A DNA stretch of 64,000 bases, taken from Stratiolaelaps scimitus. Lineage: Eukaryota > Arthropoda > Arachnida > Mesostigmata > Laelapidae. The position numbers and the translations under genes are program-made. Under the pieces are notes generated by a model, which was given only the letters and a program-made list of their open reading frames with translations, did no database searches and had not been told where the DNA came from. This document shows, piece after piece, positions 11,741 through 25,882 of the stretch; position 1 is the stretch's first letter, and every line of letters starts with the position of its first letter. The stretch lies in the NCBI GenBank assembly GCA_019614645.1, contig JABWDB010000004.1, positions 19,096,001 to 19,160,000 on the forward strand, given 5' to 3'.

Positions 11741-12470
11741 ATGGCAGTACAATTCCCAGTGGCGCTATTCTCCTTCTACCGTTTAAAGATATTGTACCCT
11801 CAGGGGGCCAATGTGGCCACCTCAGAGGACAGAGCCGCCCTGCAGAGGATCCTGAAAGACTTCGATGTGTGGAGGGACTGTATGGATCCCCGTTTAGCCG
11901 CTCATAAATGCTTGTTATTTACTCAGGGACGAGCAACCTTCATCAGCAGTACATGATGGATGCCTTGCTGGCCAAGACGTATGTGGTTAAAGATCTGGGG
12001 ATTAGGCCTTTTAGCTAGGTTAGTTTCAGCGAACAGGCAGACACCGTGGCGACCGACAATATGTAACTGGATTCTCGAGGCATTTGCTATAAAATTCCTC
12101 TCAGCTCATCTAAAGCTGTACAAGTATCTTGCTGTCCCTATTATAATTTCCGCCTGGCATTGTGTGCAATTCTCGAAGACTCGAGCATATACAGAAAATC
12201 GATACAAAAAATTCGGAATAAACTCACACGACGTGTTTAGCACAGAAGTGATCTACTATACGACACTTTTGAAATTCCAACAGTCTCTGATAAATTAAGG
12301 AAGTTAAAGGGGATCAAAAATATGTTACGTTGTTAGTACGAACGAAGGACACCTTGGACAAGTTCTTTGGACTTGGGGCGACTTCCGCCAGAAAGGCCGT
12401 CGTGCTCCGTTGTGAAGCGACAGCGACAACTAAAAGGGTATGAACCACCTGTATATGGTGGCAGGGTGCC
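11741..12470 (+). mobile_element. Degenerate, 5'-truncated non-LTR retrotransposon (LINE) reverse-transcriptase relic
   Basis: Conceptual translation across several frames gives, in order, the C-terminal half of a Jockey/CR1-like reverse transcriptase: a segment at 11759-11956 with SEDRAALQRILKDFDVWRD and AAHKCLLFTQG (the region after the catalytic loop); then VKDLGIRP followed by LSFSEQADTVAT (about 11985-12050), a typical VKDLGV..LSFS.H motif; then a thumb-like LYKYL-VPII and IENRYKKFGNKLTRRV-like stretch (about 12115-12230); then FEIPTVSDKLRKLKGIKNML (12270-12325). The frame changes at least three times and stops interrupt it. The YADD-type loop that should precede the first segment is not readable. 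It is therefore dead. The 5' half is missing, the usual outcome of incomplete reverse transcription. Confidence 0.7.
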
Positions 12471-13750
12471 CAGCTTCTAAAATGCAAATAACTTGTATGG
12501 TATGCTTGTGAGAAGTACTCTGTTGTCCGTCCATAAATAAGCCTTTGAATTTTAATAATGCTTGTAAATGACGGAGCTTAGGTCACTACACCTGATGCTG
12601 TGTTAATGTATCCAAATCCCGGCGATAAAGCGAAATGTAAACGACTATCAACAAATACACAGATTAGTTTATTCAAGTTCTGTAATATAGTTAGTATACC
12701 TATTTCGAAGAAAAAGAGCATCGCCACTTAATCATGAGGACACATCTATCAAGAGTACATAACTAGGATTCGCTAACGGATAGAATAACTCATAGAATGT
12801 TGATACTATCTAAAATTGACAGCTATCATAATTAATACGTACACGTAAAGAGAGAACCAGAGTGAACGATTTTCGAACCGTTTCAAGCTTGGAGCACACC
12901 GGCGCGCATTTGCGGACGACCGTGATTTTTATTTACTTACAAAACTCCTTTAGCGGGCTTTCCGCTAAAGCGATTTCAAAAAATGCGCGCTAACTGTGGA
13001 TAGATCTGTGCGTGCTGTGCTGGGGATAGCAATGGATCCCTGTGAGTCGTGGAGCTGTATCAGTGGAAAGGTTTGTAAGGAATTGACTGTTATCAAATTT
13101 TTTTTTTTTGGTTAACAAAAAAATAGGAGGTCTAAAAGCCTTTACAGAAGATCTAAAAGGTTGAGGCTTTAAGCTTAATCTGTTTGCCAAAAGTTGGCGA
13201 ATTCGGGCCCCAAGGCGTCGGCGTTTGACTTAGCCACACTTAACACGCAAAGGAGTATTGAGAAGTAGGGAACTCGCGAGATATTGAACAAAACGTTTGT
13301 GTAAATTCCTCTTTGGATGCAGCAGAAGAAGGAATACCCTTCTAGGTTCTACAAAAGGCTCATTCATCTAATTGTCCTGGCTGGATTAGCATTTGCCTGT
13401 GGGTAGCTATACCGTCTACTACAAGTATCCCAAGTACATAGGAAACAGGGCCTTGTGGTTTGTGCTCTTGCAAAAATGAACCTTTAAATCTCTGCAGATT
13501 CTCCACCCAGGTGTACTGTAGGGTGTTTCTTTTTCCTGAAAAATTCCCAAAATCTCATGGCGTTCCTTAAGGGTCGTTGAACACGCTGTAGGCAATTGGA
13601 CCGGGAAAATAGGTCTATTTCCTTTAGGAATTCCATTCGTAGCAATGACACATTAATAATGAGTAGGACTCAGTCTCAAAAGCTCTGTCAGCTAGGTTAA
13701 TCCACGTCATTGTGCTACCACTAACCGCTATCTCTCTTCTTTTCTACTGT

Positions 13751-13790
13751 TAAAGATCATTTGACACACATAAAGATCATCAAAGACACA
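13751..13790. repeat. Two-copy 20-bp imperfect tandem repeat
   Basis: Copy 1 TAAAGATCATTTGACACACA (13751-13770) and copy 2 TAAAGATCATCAAAGACACA (13771-13790) differ at three positions. Simple local duplication; no function inferred. Confidence 0.8.
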
Positions 13791-14724
13791 CATCCACATG
13801 TTTCTATATATTCTCATAGATCCTTTTGAGTGTCACGTTCGATATTTGCTGCGATACCATATAGTAGGTGTATTTATTTACAATGCGCTCACCTAAACCC
13901 ACATCCAATTATATTAAGATATAATTATACAACGTCAAGTATACAATAATACAAGATAGTTTAAAATATTCATATATGTTCTGGAAAAGTGTGTTGCGAC
14001 AAGGGGCTCGCAAAGTTGTTCATTTTAGCCCCTAATTGGAAATTCACCTTGCACTCAAGCACTGTTGGATAAGTTGCGCAAGCTTCCTTCTTCAGGATTT
14101 TCAAAGATATCTTTGCAGAGTCGTGGTTCGTGTCAGTCGCCCACACGCACTGTATACTGGACGTTCTATGTGTATCTCAACTCCGGCAGATAGTCCTGGG
14201 CCATCAAATCGACTTGATCAAATCTGCGGGTTAGAATCCAAAATGGTAACTGCTGTGGAAGTTACGCCGCGTAGAGCTTTTATAGTTCCTTTATTTCGCA
14301 TACATATTGCAGAATTCGTCCGAATTGTCTTTGCAGTCCAATTGTTGCGACATAGCCACTAGCATGGTTGAACTGTTGGAACTTGAACAACACTAAAGTA
14401 ATTTGAGCTCACGAGAACACTGTCTCTCGGGCTCCTATCGGATAGTGTTTTTCCTGCCTTTCAATACATCTATTAAATCACTACCCCGCCTGGTGACAAA
14501 GACACTAAGCTAACAAAAAATACCAGAAGGCCGGAGGTTTTCCACAGTAAAGCCCACTGTCCGGCGAGAAGTCGAACACGTGAGGACCCTGTTTACCATA
14601 GAGACATAAAGATCAGAAACCATACCCTTAAAATGATGACCTTACTAATAGCCTCAATATTTATTATACACTATGTGCCAGTGGTATCTTAACATTGTTT
14701 TGAGTTGACCCTCCTCCCCTATGC

Positions 14725-15035
14725 GACAGACCTCGGATTTGAACCTTCAGGTATCACTACGAGACTATGTCGGGGCCACCATTTTTGAACCGTTTCGCAC
14801 CTGGTAAAAATCCATAGATGAGAAAGATGTGCCAATGTTATTTGGTCACCGATGGGCTCTCCTGCCAAGCGGGTCCTACGAACAAGCAGAATTTCTTCTA
14901 TTATCATATCGAAATCTCGGTGGGAGTCTGGGGCTAGTCGGCGGCGGGAAACTGTAGTCTCCCCCCACAAGATTTGAACGCTCTGCCCCTGACGTTATGC
15001 TGCCAGAGAAATCTGCCTGTGGACCACTAGTACCA
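14725..15035 (-). repeat. tRNA-like motifs, possible tRNA-derived SINE remnants
   Basis: On the minus strand, GGTTCAAATCC (around 14733-14745) is an exact Pol III B-box, and GTTCAAATCTTG (around 14968-14980) is a B-box variant. The latter is preceded on the minus strand by an A-box-like AGTGGTACTAGTGG about 60 nt upstream. Neither folds by eye into a complete cloverleaf, because the acceptor and T stems do not pair. They are best read as decayed SINEs or tRNA pseudogenes; chance remains possible. Confidence 0.3.
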
Positions 15036-15950
15036 CTTATCAGAAACATCTCCAAAGAAAATTTCGGAGGACAAAGTAATGGAGAAACTCAAGGAGCACA
15101 AATTCGACAAGCGTCAGGGATTCCGTGACGCCGCGCTGTACCATCAGCGCTGTTTGTAACCAATCATTTCTATGTGTGGCAACGGAGAATGTAAACTCCT
15201 GTTGATCTCAGCGTTAACTATAATATCATATTTGGCAGTGTGTCAAACCACACTCGGCAAACTTGGAGTAAGCCAATCTAGGTTCGACTTTGCAAGCGTT
15301 ACCCCATCTATACTCCCAACGAATTATATACATGCACAACGAAATCAAGAAATGTGGGTCGAAACTTCTGAAAAACAGTGGTTAACTTAGCAAGTTTTGG
15401 CTAAAGCGGCCTATGTGAGCTGCCCTACGTTGTTGAAGAACTAACACGAAAAGATGCTTATCCTTGTTCCATTATTCTGTAGCTCTCTGTGCGAAAACGT
15501 ATGAAAATGAAATCTCAATATCATTCTGTTTTTTTTGTTTCAAAGTCAAGTTTATTTCGGTTTTTTTCAGTCTGAATGCTACAAACGAAAAAAGAAAATC
15601 TAGAATATCTATTCATTTTGATTTGAAACAATTGTACAAGTCAGGCCATGACAGCGTTTGAAAGTGCGATTCAAGAGCGGACCGTTAAGTTATATTCTGT
15701 CAAATATTCCAGACGTTTACGAAGAAGATTAAGAAGAAGATGTTCGTGAGGAAAACGCTCATTTTCTTGGCCGAGTCTTTTACCCCCACGTCCACCTATT
15801 GTGATATTGCATTATAATTGGTTATCTCGAGGACGCCTCCTCACTCTACAAAAGGGAGGTGTCCAATCGGATGCGCTTGCCTACCTTGCTATTTCATCTC
15901 TCTACTGACTACAATCAGCGAACTGCACTATGTACTGCTCCCTTAATACG

Positions 15951-17330
15951 ACTTCGTACTATAATGTGTATTATACCATCGCTTCATCGATTGAGCCTGC
16001 CTGCCTGCCCGTGTGCAGCCAGCCCCACACCCTGACATTATTCACTCTCCATCCACCATGACTAGAGGTTATGTGGGCGGCGTGGCGCCATCTCCTCTCC
16101 ATTATCTCGTCACCATCCGCCCCTGATCCAGACCATCTCTGCCGCGGTGCTCGTCCATTGTTGATCAATAAGAACAGAGTTTGCAAGCGCCGCATGTTCT
16201 CCTACATCATCCTGGTCATGATATATACACCTTCCCGTTCTCCTGTTCGCCTCTTCTCCCGCCACGGCGGCCAGAGGCATTCGTTCGTTGCACACAGCCG
16301 ACTCAGGAGGGAGGACCCACTAGTTCCTAACTATATAATACAACAACTCAAGGCGCCAAGAACAAGCGGGGGGGGGCTCCCCGACTCCGAAGCGCCATGG
16401 GCATCCCATCTGAGTCCCGATTGGCAGGCGTCGCATCATCTGTTGAGTGCCAACGGTAACTGTCATAAGGTGTGTGGGCGAGAGAGCGAGAGAGAGAGAG
16501 AGAGAGGTGGAGGCGCAGGAAAGGTCATAACATCGAGTGGGTGCGATTAGGCGTTCTATCTACCTCTCCCAATTTGCCCTACGAACAGCAGCCGGAGCAA
16601 CTCCGAATCATCCCAGGACTTCTCTCACTCTCTAACCTCCGTTCGGGCATGAGAGGTGGCTCAGGCGGGTGGTGGCACGAACGAACGCAAACATATGAGC
16701 TATGTGGAACAGGCCAACGCGGCCAACAATGGGAACCAGCCGGGAGCCGAGCAACGCATAAGGCAGACCCCCAAGCGGACGAGGCCAGCCAGGAACGGTC
16801 CCCAGACTGAGTGAGAGAAGGGAAACGCGACAGTCGGAAACTGCTGGCGGCCCCGGGGGGATCTCAGCTCAGGAGGTTCTGTGCTTGTCTGTGTTCACTC
16901 TTCTTGTGAAGGCTCCACTATTGCGGTTGCTAGCACCAGTGGTGCTTGGCCTTCTGCGGGCCCGGAGCTCCGCCGAACGTGTCTCCGTTGCTCCGCTGTT
17001 GGTCGCGGTCGGCTCATACCGCGGCAACCAGCTCCCTGTTTGCCGTGCCATAGGCTCTGTGCCGTGTGCCGTTGTGCTCTTCACCCAGCGCCGCTATCCT
17101 AAGGACCAACCCACTGGAGTCCCCCACGGAGACGGCGAGCAAGCCAGTCAGAGCAAACGATCGAACAGGGCGGAGACTGGGCGGTGCCTGGTTCGTGCTT
17201 CGGAAGGGGTGCAGCAACAGCAGCAGCAGCAATAGCACCAGAGTGTTAGCTGCTATGTTGGGTTAGAGCTGAGTAGCGTTGTCGGTGCTCAGAGAAACAC
17301 ACAGCGCACATGGTGAGTGAGTGCACTACT
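15951..17330 (+). other. GC-rich block, possible promoter/5' untranslated exon
   Basis: Noticeably more GC- and CpG-rich than its flanks. It holds a (GA)n tract (16480-16506), a short CAG run (17213-17231) and ends with ACATG|GTGAGTGAGTG at about 17310, a good splice-donor context. Several overlapping ORFs on both strands have compositionally biased, unrecognisable products. This would fit a first exon and promoter of an unseen plus-strand transcript, but no coding sequence supports it. Confidence 0.25.
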
Positions 17331-20300
17331 GGATGTGGCGCAATGTGGTGGGTCCCCACTAAACGAGTCCCATTGTAGGACTGCCTTAATTGAAGTCGTT
17401 GTTGCTTGCTTGATCGGATCCCTCTTAAACATGTTCAGGTGTAGGCGATTCTACGATGCTCGAAACGGAAGGCAAGCGTTCATCCTGATAGATTCCTCGA
17501 AGAAGCACAGAGAGAAAGGGTGAGAGAGAGAGAGAGAGAAAGACGTTGCTCACAGGATCTCGGCAGACTGGGTGGCGTCAGGCGTACGAAATCGCTTGTT
17601 GTCGTTTGCGTCACTGCAACCTTGGGGAGGGGGTCGATCTTATGAAGCAACCTACTGATACTTAACGGCCATTTGGTAGACGATACACAACGAGAGAGCA
17701 CATATTCTTCTTGACTAACGCATACTTGAAATAATGACTAATAAAGTTCTACTGCGCTAACAACATAATACGAAGTGCTTCTAGGCCGATAACATGAATC
17801 GCGTAAAAATCACATTGTAACTTAATAGTATCGACTCAGCAGTCCTCACATCACACATGCATGTCACGAAAAGCATAATTCGCGTTCAATGCGATTTTTA
17901 CCTAGGTAGCTATTCATTGAACTATTATAATAGTTGAAATCAATTCAGCCACAGGAGCTCTTCGACTGAATCGGCAACATTCGGCCAACCTTTCTAATAG
18001 TTAGCCGATCTGGGACGTCGCAACTTCGTGCAATCATTCGACCCTACTGGCTAACTTGCTCTGCTGTGATAATCGCTGTTTGGTATTATCATCATTTGTG
18101 TTCAATGGGACAACTCTCTGCCGAAATTATCTCTTTCGTTTAACGGCGTTCATACCAGTAGGAACTGCTGCTACTGTTGCTACATGCAACAAGCAGCCAA
18201 CAAGCGCAACAGCCTTTAATAACTTCCTAGCTTGTTCCTTCCTTCCTTCCTTCCTTCCATCGCAGTGTATCGTATTTAGTTTACAGAGATATGTGATGGC
18301 CTTGGCGGGGTGCTGGTGTCTCGGACATGTCCTCTGCCAATGTAGACAGTTGAACAGATGCTGCTACGCTGAGCGTCTGACTTCGTGCCAGCCAGTCGCC
18401 GGCATGACACTGCGAGCGGATCGGATGATGGGGATGATCTGTAACGATCACCAATTACAAGGGTGTTATATATAAATTAAGCTGGACTAGACGAAGGCCT
18501 CGGGGAGTGCGTCGCGGCTGCTGTACGCTACCTACTGCGTTCTGTGCCTCGATCTCAGCGGGTTCGTCTATAAACACATCTAGGGTACATGCGCATATAT
18601 ATATATATATACCCGTAGCAGTAGAGGGATTTGCAGTTGAGGACAGGCATGGAGAATGGGGGTCGTTCTGGTGTCAGAGGAGGTGGTCTTGGTCGATCTC
18701 TTTCTGATAGGAGGAACCAGCAGGATACACCGCCGTTCGAGTAAACCTACCCCCTAGAAACAGGGAGATCCCGGCGGAATCGATTGTCCCTCATAATCTA
18801 AGGGGATTTCAACGACATCTGTTGAGGTCGGGAGTTGCAGCGGGCTGGCCCAAGGGATCGACAAACAATGAGCTTACTTACCCGCTATCTAGCAAGACAG
18901 CCAGCCTGCGAATGCCTCAATATCTCGCATGTTATAATTAATTTAATTCGACTGCTTAAATGTCTCATCTATGCCACCATCTTTATCGTATGCGCACGTG
19001 TTTTCCGAAGCTTGTGTGCGTCCTATGGGTGCACGTTCCGTTCGCTTTTATAATCTCTAGTGCTACTCCGATTTTATCATAGACCCAAAAAAAAACGCAC
19101 ATTCACTAACAGCTGTAAAGGTTTACATTGCTTTCTTAACGGAACCACAATTTTTACAACGCTTAAGTTTTCGTATATGTCACGTTGTAGCAACGATATG
19201 ATTTTCTAAGCGTAGGGAGTGTCATTTACACATAGCTGCATAGATGCAACGCTAGTTTTGAGCCAGCGAAACAAACAATCTGTGCTTATATATAACAGTG
19301 ACACGGTGCACCTGATGTTAAACACAACCATACATTTTATGCAACAGCAAAAAAGTTTTAGTATGTCGATATCAATTACAGAGGATCGCGACCACCATTG
19401 TGACTGCACCATCATCGCAGCAGCAGCAGCAGTAGCAGCGACCGAGTACAACACAAGAGTCACCTCTCGCAAAACTCAGACAATTTGTTCAGACAACAAG
19501 TTGCCATCTATCCATGCGTGGTGTGATCGTGGACAGCGTGAATCATAGATTATCGCAACTGAAACGTCCGCCACCGATTGTGAATGTGTGCTGATATTTA
19601 TGTTTAGCTGCAGTATACTACAGAATTGAGCTTCCTCCAATGTGGAACGAAGCGACTTTTTTCTCAAATTTGTATGGATTTGTACAGGCTTATTTGCGTG
19701 CCCCCTGTTGAATTCTGTTATTACTGTTGTTGTAAGTCCAGCTCAATGTAGTCGCGATACCGACCCAGCGTATATGTGCGTATTCACAAGCATAAGTCAT
19801 GTCGCACAATGTAAATTCACCCAATGAGAACGAATGGTCAGCGAGAAGAGGGGTTTCACATATTTTGCTACTGTGGACTGGCTGTGAAATTATTATGAAA
19901 AAAAAAAATTATTCAGTGTAATATTTCCAATGGGCGTCCAAGACTGAGAACGAAGTGTCGCTCACATATTTTCGACAGTGATACGAGCATGTTAAGCTTA
20001 CCGCGTTCGGTGTTGTGTTTCTTGTTGGCCGACACCCGGGACCCCTGCCGAGCGATTGGGACTGGCATATGCAATGAGCAAGTAAGTGTCCCTGGCTGTC
20101 CGCTGTCTATGTGGCCACCAATCCGCTTCTCCACGACGAGATGTTGAACAGACGCTCGTTCCGATAGCGAGAAGTCAGTGGTTGGCTGGCTGATGGTCGT
20201 CGCAGTATCCAAAGGGTCGTTATTTTTGCGCTGTATATCTCCGATATGTCACCTGATCTTCATAGGGATATTAGGCATTATTTTTACAAGGATATTCATA

Positions 20301-23300
20301 CAAACACACAGACGAAAGGGGATAATGATATCTTGCTCGTGATATATGTACAAGACCACGAATCACCAATCATGTAGGATCATGCGTCGGTTACGTATCG
20401 TCGAGTTACACGGTAGAAAAGTAAAAGCACAAACGCGAACGGTTTGGTCAAGAAATGCACCTAAGCAGACATAACGCGTATAGTGCACATGCGCACATAG
20501 CATTTCGTTCATGTTGAAAATCGTTTACTCTACCTGAATGTTGAGTAGAATTTGGCCACTTTTACCTCGAGTGAATTGTCGTGTCGTATAAAAAGCTGTT
20601 AAAATAAGCCATAGTCACAGTTACGTGTGAGGGTCTTCAATCGAAATCAAGTATACCAAAATGGCACCTACCGATAAATCCGTTTGAGAGAATCTACGTC
20701 CGACTTTTTTTCAGTCCATCTAAAGCGTTCACCGATTTGAACGGCGAGACGGCGATTTCGCTATCGTCAAGCATAATTACAGGTAGCGGCAGTGGGGGCC
20801 CTTTGAGAATACAGGAACGTCTAGTGATGGATTGGGCAAACTCTTTCAGTGGTCAACCTCGCTGTTAAAGGTTGAATTTCAGAACATTCACACGACGAAG
20901 TTACCAACTCATACTTGATATATAACCATAAAAATAATTATAATACAATCGTATATAACGTAATAGTTAGATAACCATACTATAAGCTATACTGCTTGTC
21001 AACGAGAACCGCCAAATTACGGTATTAGGCCATACGATTGATTCAATTGACACACTAGGTTTTTATTTAAGGCTAGAGTTAACTAGTAGCACTTGCTATA
21101 ACTAGCTATCACATGCTAAGGATGGAGAGAGCGTGACCGGATAAAAACAAGCCGCCTCCTGAAAGCAAGACACGTTCTGATTCCAACATACAATTGCAAA
21201 ATTTATTATGTTCTTCGCTGCTTTCTTTCTCCAGTCCTCTCTCTCTCTCTGTCTCTCTCGACCTCTCTCTCTCTATTTAATTACTTGATTTCTTCATCTC
21301 TCATCGTTTGTCTCTTGCTCTCTTTCCGCTGTTGTAGTTCACCACCATTCACATCTGTCACCTCGCATTAATTCCCGCATTGTTACCATTACACTATATT
21401 TAATCTCATCTGCTTCGTCATTATTCTTAATATTATTATTATCATTATCATTATTATTATAATTATCGCATCATTATATAATATGCTGTCAGTGGTGTCA
21501 TGATGTAATAGTATCTATATAGTGTTTCTTTATATATATATATATATGTTCATATTCTCTCTCTTCACCACATGTTCGTCATGTAAGAAATTATTGGGGG
21601 CTGAGATATAGGAGACGGGGGAAGGGAGAGCAGTTACTTTCTCATTATCTCCTCCTTTTTCATCGACGGATCAATCAAGAATCGGAGAACTTGATTACAT
21701 TTTGTCTCTCTTCACCGATGCACCAAAGCGACCATTCATCCATTCATTCATCCATACATTTACCTATGAATCAATCAATCAATCAATTAATCATCTGTAC
21801 TTCTATACTCGTTCAGCCGGGATTCCGGAGACTCTTGAGCCCGCAGCCAGTGGCTTGGGTGTCCTCCGAACCCCCTCCCCGAGATTCGACCCCGAGCATC
21901 CCAATACGAGAAGAGAATTTCCTTCACAATCATCGCAATAAGCTCGTCGCCACTTCTGACATGGTCAGCATTGCTATCGTGATAATAATAATAATAATAA
22001 TAATAATCATCATCATAATAATATGTCACAATGAGGGAGGCAAATGAATGTCTGTGTGTATGTGTATCTACGTTTTCAATCTATCGAATGATTACAGAGG
22101 CGTAATCATATCCTCTGTCTTCGTATTGTGATACCTACACCCTCAACAGTTGCTCCGTCGTCGGGGTCCATGTTGTCGTTTGCTGTTTGTGGTCCTGTAT
22201 GGATATGTGCGTTTATCCAGAGATTTATTGTTTGAGTGTGTGTGTGTGTGCCTTCTTTTTCCATCATTCAGCGTTCGTATAGGCGTGCACCTACAGCAAG
22301 GCCAGGCGATCCTCCGCCTCGGCGCCTGCTTCGCCTCTAGCGGTCGTCCATTTGCACTCGTCGTTTCGAAGAGAGGAGAATCCTCCTTTGGGACTTTTAT
22401 ATATATAGGTGACATCACTAACAGCGTTGGACTCTGTTTGTTTGAATGGCGATGCATCGATGCTCATGTCCTCGGTCGCGGGTCAACATGCACAGGTCAG
22501 TCTATGCGATCGTCAGAAGGTAGCAGCAGCAGCAGTAGATATCATCGCCCTTCACTCATTCATTGTCACAGGCGCTTTGCATCAATGAGAGCGAAACAGG
22601 TTGTCCGTCACCCTACCGGCCCGCGTCCACGCGGCCTCTTTCGTGTGTCGCCGTGGCGTGCTACTGTATATATATGTATGTTTGTGTCTGAATGCTTGCC
22701 TGTATGAGTGTCTGTTGCGTTGTGCTAAGATCTTCTGTCATCATCTGCTCTATCTTGTTGAGACCACCATAAACGGAGATTCATTGATCCATCTTTACTC
22801 TTATCAGTCGTGCAGTTACTCATCGCTCATTTATTCACAAAAAAAAACCATCCATATAATGCTCATCATGGTTGTGATGATGATTAGGATTTCTAGGCTG
22901 TGGCCAGCTATATCATGTTTGATCACAATGTTGTTGCGCAATTTTGAGTATAGTGCATATATATATATATATTGGTTGTTTGTTTCTATTGTTGGTGCTG
23001 ATGTCGTGCCATGGTTAACGATTTGGTTTTCCTTCTTGAACTTCCACAATTTCATCGCTGCGGCTTTGTCACATATCACCGTCACGCTATTATCAGCTCT
23101 GCTTCCGATGATTTTTGAATTTCGGCTGAATCTCATCGTCGAATTAACGCTTACGCGAGTACAATCCCGGGGCATACATACGACATGTACACATACACAC
23201 ACACACACACACACAGAGACGCCCACATATAGACTTCCTTCTACCCCATAGACATCTACATCGTACGTACTCGTATTCTTCCATATACATTATTTATTCA

Positions 23301-25882
23301 CGTATTTATATAGAGCTCTTTAACGTCAGCGTTTATTGTAACATGCTGCTTGCAGCCCATCATCTTCTCATCTCCAGCACATTCGCCGATTAAACGTAAA
23401 TTCAAAAGATCTCGCACCTTACTTTCTGTAACACGCTTGTGTCGTCCGCCTTGCCATTTGTGTACATCATCGATAAATCTACGGTCTGCTAGCAAGTCCC
23501 CGCCCCCTTCTTCCCTAAAACTGTTCATATTGACTTGGTGGTTGCTGTATTTTGTTGACCTCTTTCGTTTTCGCTGTGTCTGCGATCTCGTCGATTTACT
23601 TTTTTGAGTCTTCAACGGACTCCGATCTTCCCGAGGGTATTCAGTTCCATTCAGCCCTAATCAATTCGGCCCGGGGCAGCCGCTCGGAAAAGGCGACATA
23701 TGATAATCGCGGTCGTCCGCAGGTAGCGGTGGCAATCTGCATCTCGAAACGTTCGCTGGATGCGTACCTCTGTGCGCGAAGCGACGTGGTCTTCGTTCGT
23801 CTTCGGCCGGACAGGGCGGCGGTGTTCCCCACTGTCCGCCGGGTGCTCCGCCTACGGCGGCCAACGAAGTAGTCCTCAATGTTCGGGATACACTATAAAT
23901 AGTAATAGCAGTAGTAGTCTGATAGGAAGCCACCTCCTACCTGTTCGCAAAATACGACCGCTTCGTCCACCGGTGCTGCGCGTCACCCGCAAACGACTTG
24001 CGAACATTACTCGACGTTTCTCCATCTTCGCGCCAAGCAGCGACGACACCCCCGCGGTTTCGGCTCTCCCCCTGTTTCTACCCCCCATTACGGCCATTTT
24101 GCGTTTTGTCGTCGTTGCGTTGAGATTCACTCCGAGCTTAGTATAATGTAGTTATTACGTGTGTTAGTTAGCTGGCATGTCACTGCTGCTCGCCTCCTCT
24201 CCCGCCGTCGTGTGATTATATAGACCTGCAACGTAAAACAGAGCGAAACACCACTGAGTGTCAGGGGCTCGGCAATGTCCTGTACATAATAGTAATAATA
24301 ACAATAATAGGAATAATGTAGGTAATTCACTGTGGCTTTCTCTATCTGCGCTATGTGATTACTGTGTAAGATTTAATCAACGTCGTAGTGGTGCGAATGG
24401 CCTTTGCTCAGATTAATTACTACAGTCTCACTGATGAATGTATACATTCATATAAAAATATATCTGGAACAGACATGGGAAGTACATTGGTACACTTTGG
24501 TGTGGTAACGGATCCGCAACAACAACAACACGGAGTATATCTGTTTTCGTCTACCCATTGATGGGCTCATAAATCTTAGCAGCTCTCCTCCTGAACGCTG
24601 TGCCAGCTATGGCACCAGGATTCGGACTCTTGAGGGTGGGGAGTGCACGTTAGAAACGATACTTGGATAGATTTACTATAATCGAACATACCCTCAGGCT
24701 CATTTTAGTGAAGAAGTCCACAACATTATGCTTTGTGTAAGGCGGTTATACTGGTTATCATCAAATAACGAAAATACGAATAGCCATCACAATGCCAAAC
24801 TCCAAAGGCGTCAGCCATTACAATGATCATTCGAAATATTCTTATTCAAATATTTATATTGGCCGACATTCGTCACGAGTTTGTTTCCGTGACACTGTCG
24901 GAAGAAGCCCTCTAAGGGGTGTTTTTAACAAGTATTTACATTTTTTCGACAAGATTTTCGCTTTTGACCATCCTTAATTTTTCTTTCGTTTTTTTTTTGT
25001 ATATAGAAATAGTGAATGAACAGTTATCTACCTTGATATGGTTATAAGGTGCATAATGTAGTTCATAAGTTGATTTCGAGATGTGTGTCCGTTCGATTTC
25101 ACTGCATTCCATCTTTTTGCGCTTAAACCAAAATTGGGTGCAATTAGATGGTAGACAATATATGCATTATTAGCCAGCTGCTTTGCACTTGATAATCAAT
25201 TAACACTTAGTGGCCAGTTTGTAGGTGGAACCAATAATGGTCGTCGATACCACATTGGTTGCTCGGTCTGTCGACACGAGAAGCGTCTATAATCACATCG
25301 AAAACGACATCGTCTGCGACAGTGCAGCAGCTCTGTATACACTCTTTGATGTGAACACATCTTCGCTGAAGCACTCATAAATGTTAATATAGCAGAGAAA
25401 GGCGCCCAATCAGAATTTATTCAGCGGCGATGGTGCACGTAATCGCACCGTGAAAGTTCATGGTGTAACGAGGGAATCTCTGCGGTAAACGCAAATCTAA
25501 TTCCAACGGTGAGACGATAGATGATACAAACATTAAGCATCATTTAATTAAGCCGATTGCTTGGAGACTGCATTTGGACAGCGTCATTGATCCTCGCGCC
25601 AATTGACACAATATCTACGTTAAGCGGCATCATCCAACACGGATTGCAGATGCAGAGTTGTTCTTTATTGCCTTTTCATACGCGTCACTAGGTGGATCTC
25701 TGCGTTGATTTTCGCTTATGAAAAGCGCGTTTAGAAAATTCGGCTGGATTTCAAGGAAACTGACTTGTCACACCACCGGCGGCAAGTAACTCGTCAAAAT
25801 TGAATTTTGATTTTCGATTACCACGAACAACATTTGTGACGGCGCGCCCATCACGCCACTGGCTGACGATGTCGAGCGCCGT

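Larger units (their letters stand above)
12471..15950. other. Non-coding stretch, no recognised gene
   Basis: AT-rich sequence without protein motifs I recognise. It contains an imperfect 20-bp tandem duplication (TAAAGATCAT units at 13751-13770 and 13771-13790), a poly-T at 13100-13112 and tRNA-like motifs near 14.7-15.0 kb (listed separately). The 3' end of the LINE relic may extend to about 12560. Confidence 0.4.

Noticed and set aside
22601..23251. 216-codon hydrophobic plus-strand ORF
   Set aside because: Contains microsatellite-encoded YIYIYI and THTHTH stretches and has no domain; likely chance.
23500..23560. Possible terminal Engrailed exon (minus-strand YSNHQVN)
   Set aside because: Does not match LYNHSTV, lies in the wrong phase after CAG, and hits a stop.
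25040..25075. Minus-strand PYNHIK as terminal Engrailed exon
   Set aside because: No AG acceptor precedes it within tens of bases and the rest does not match.
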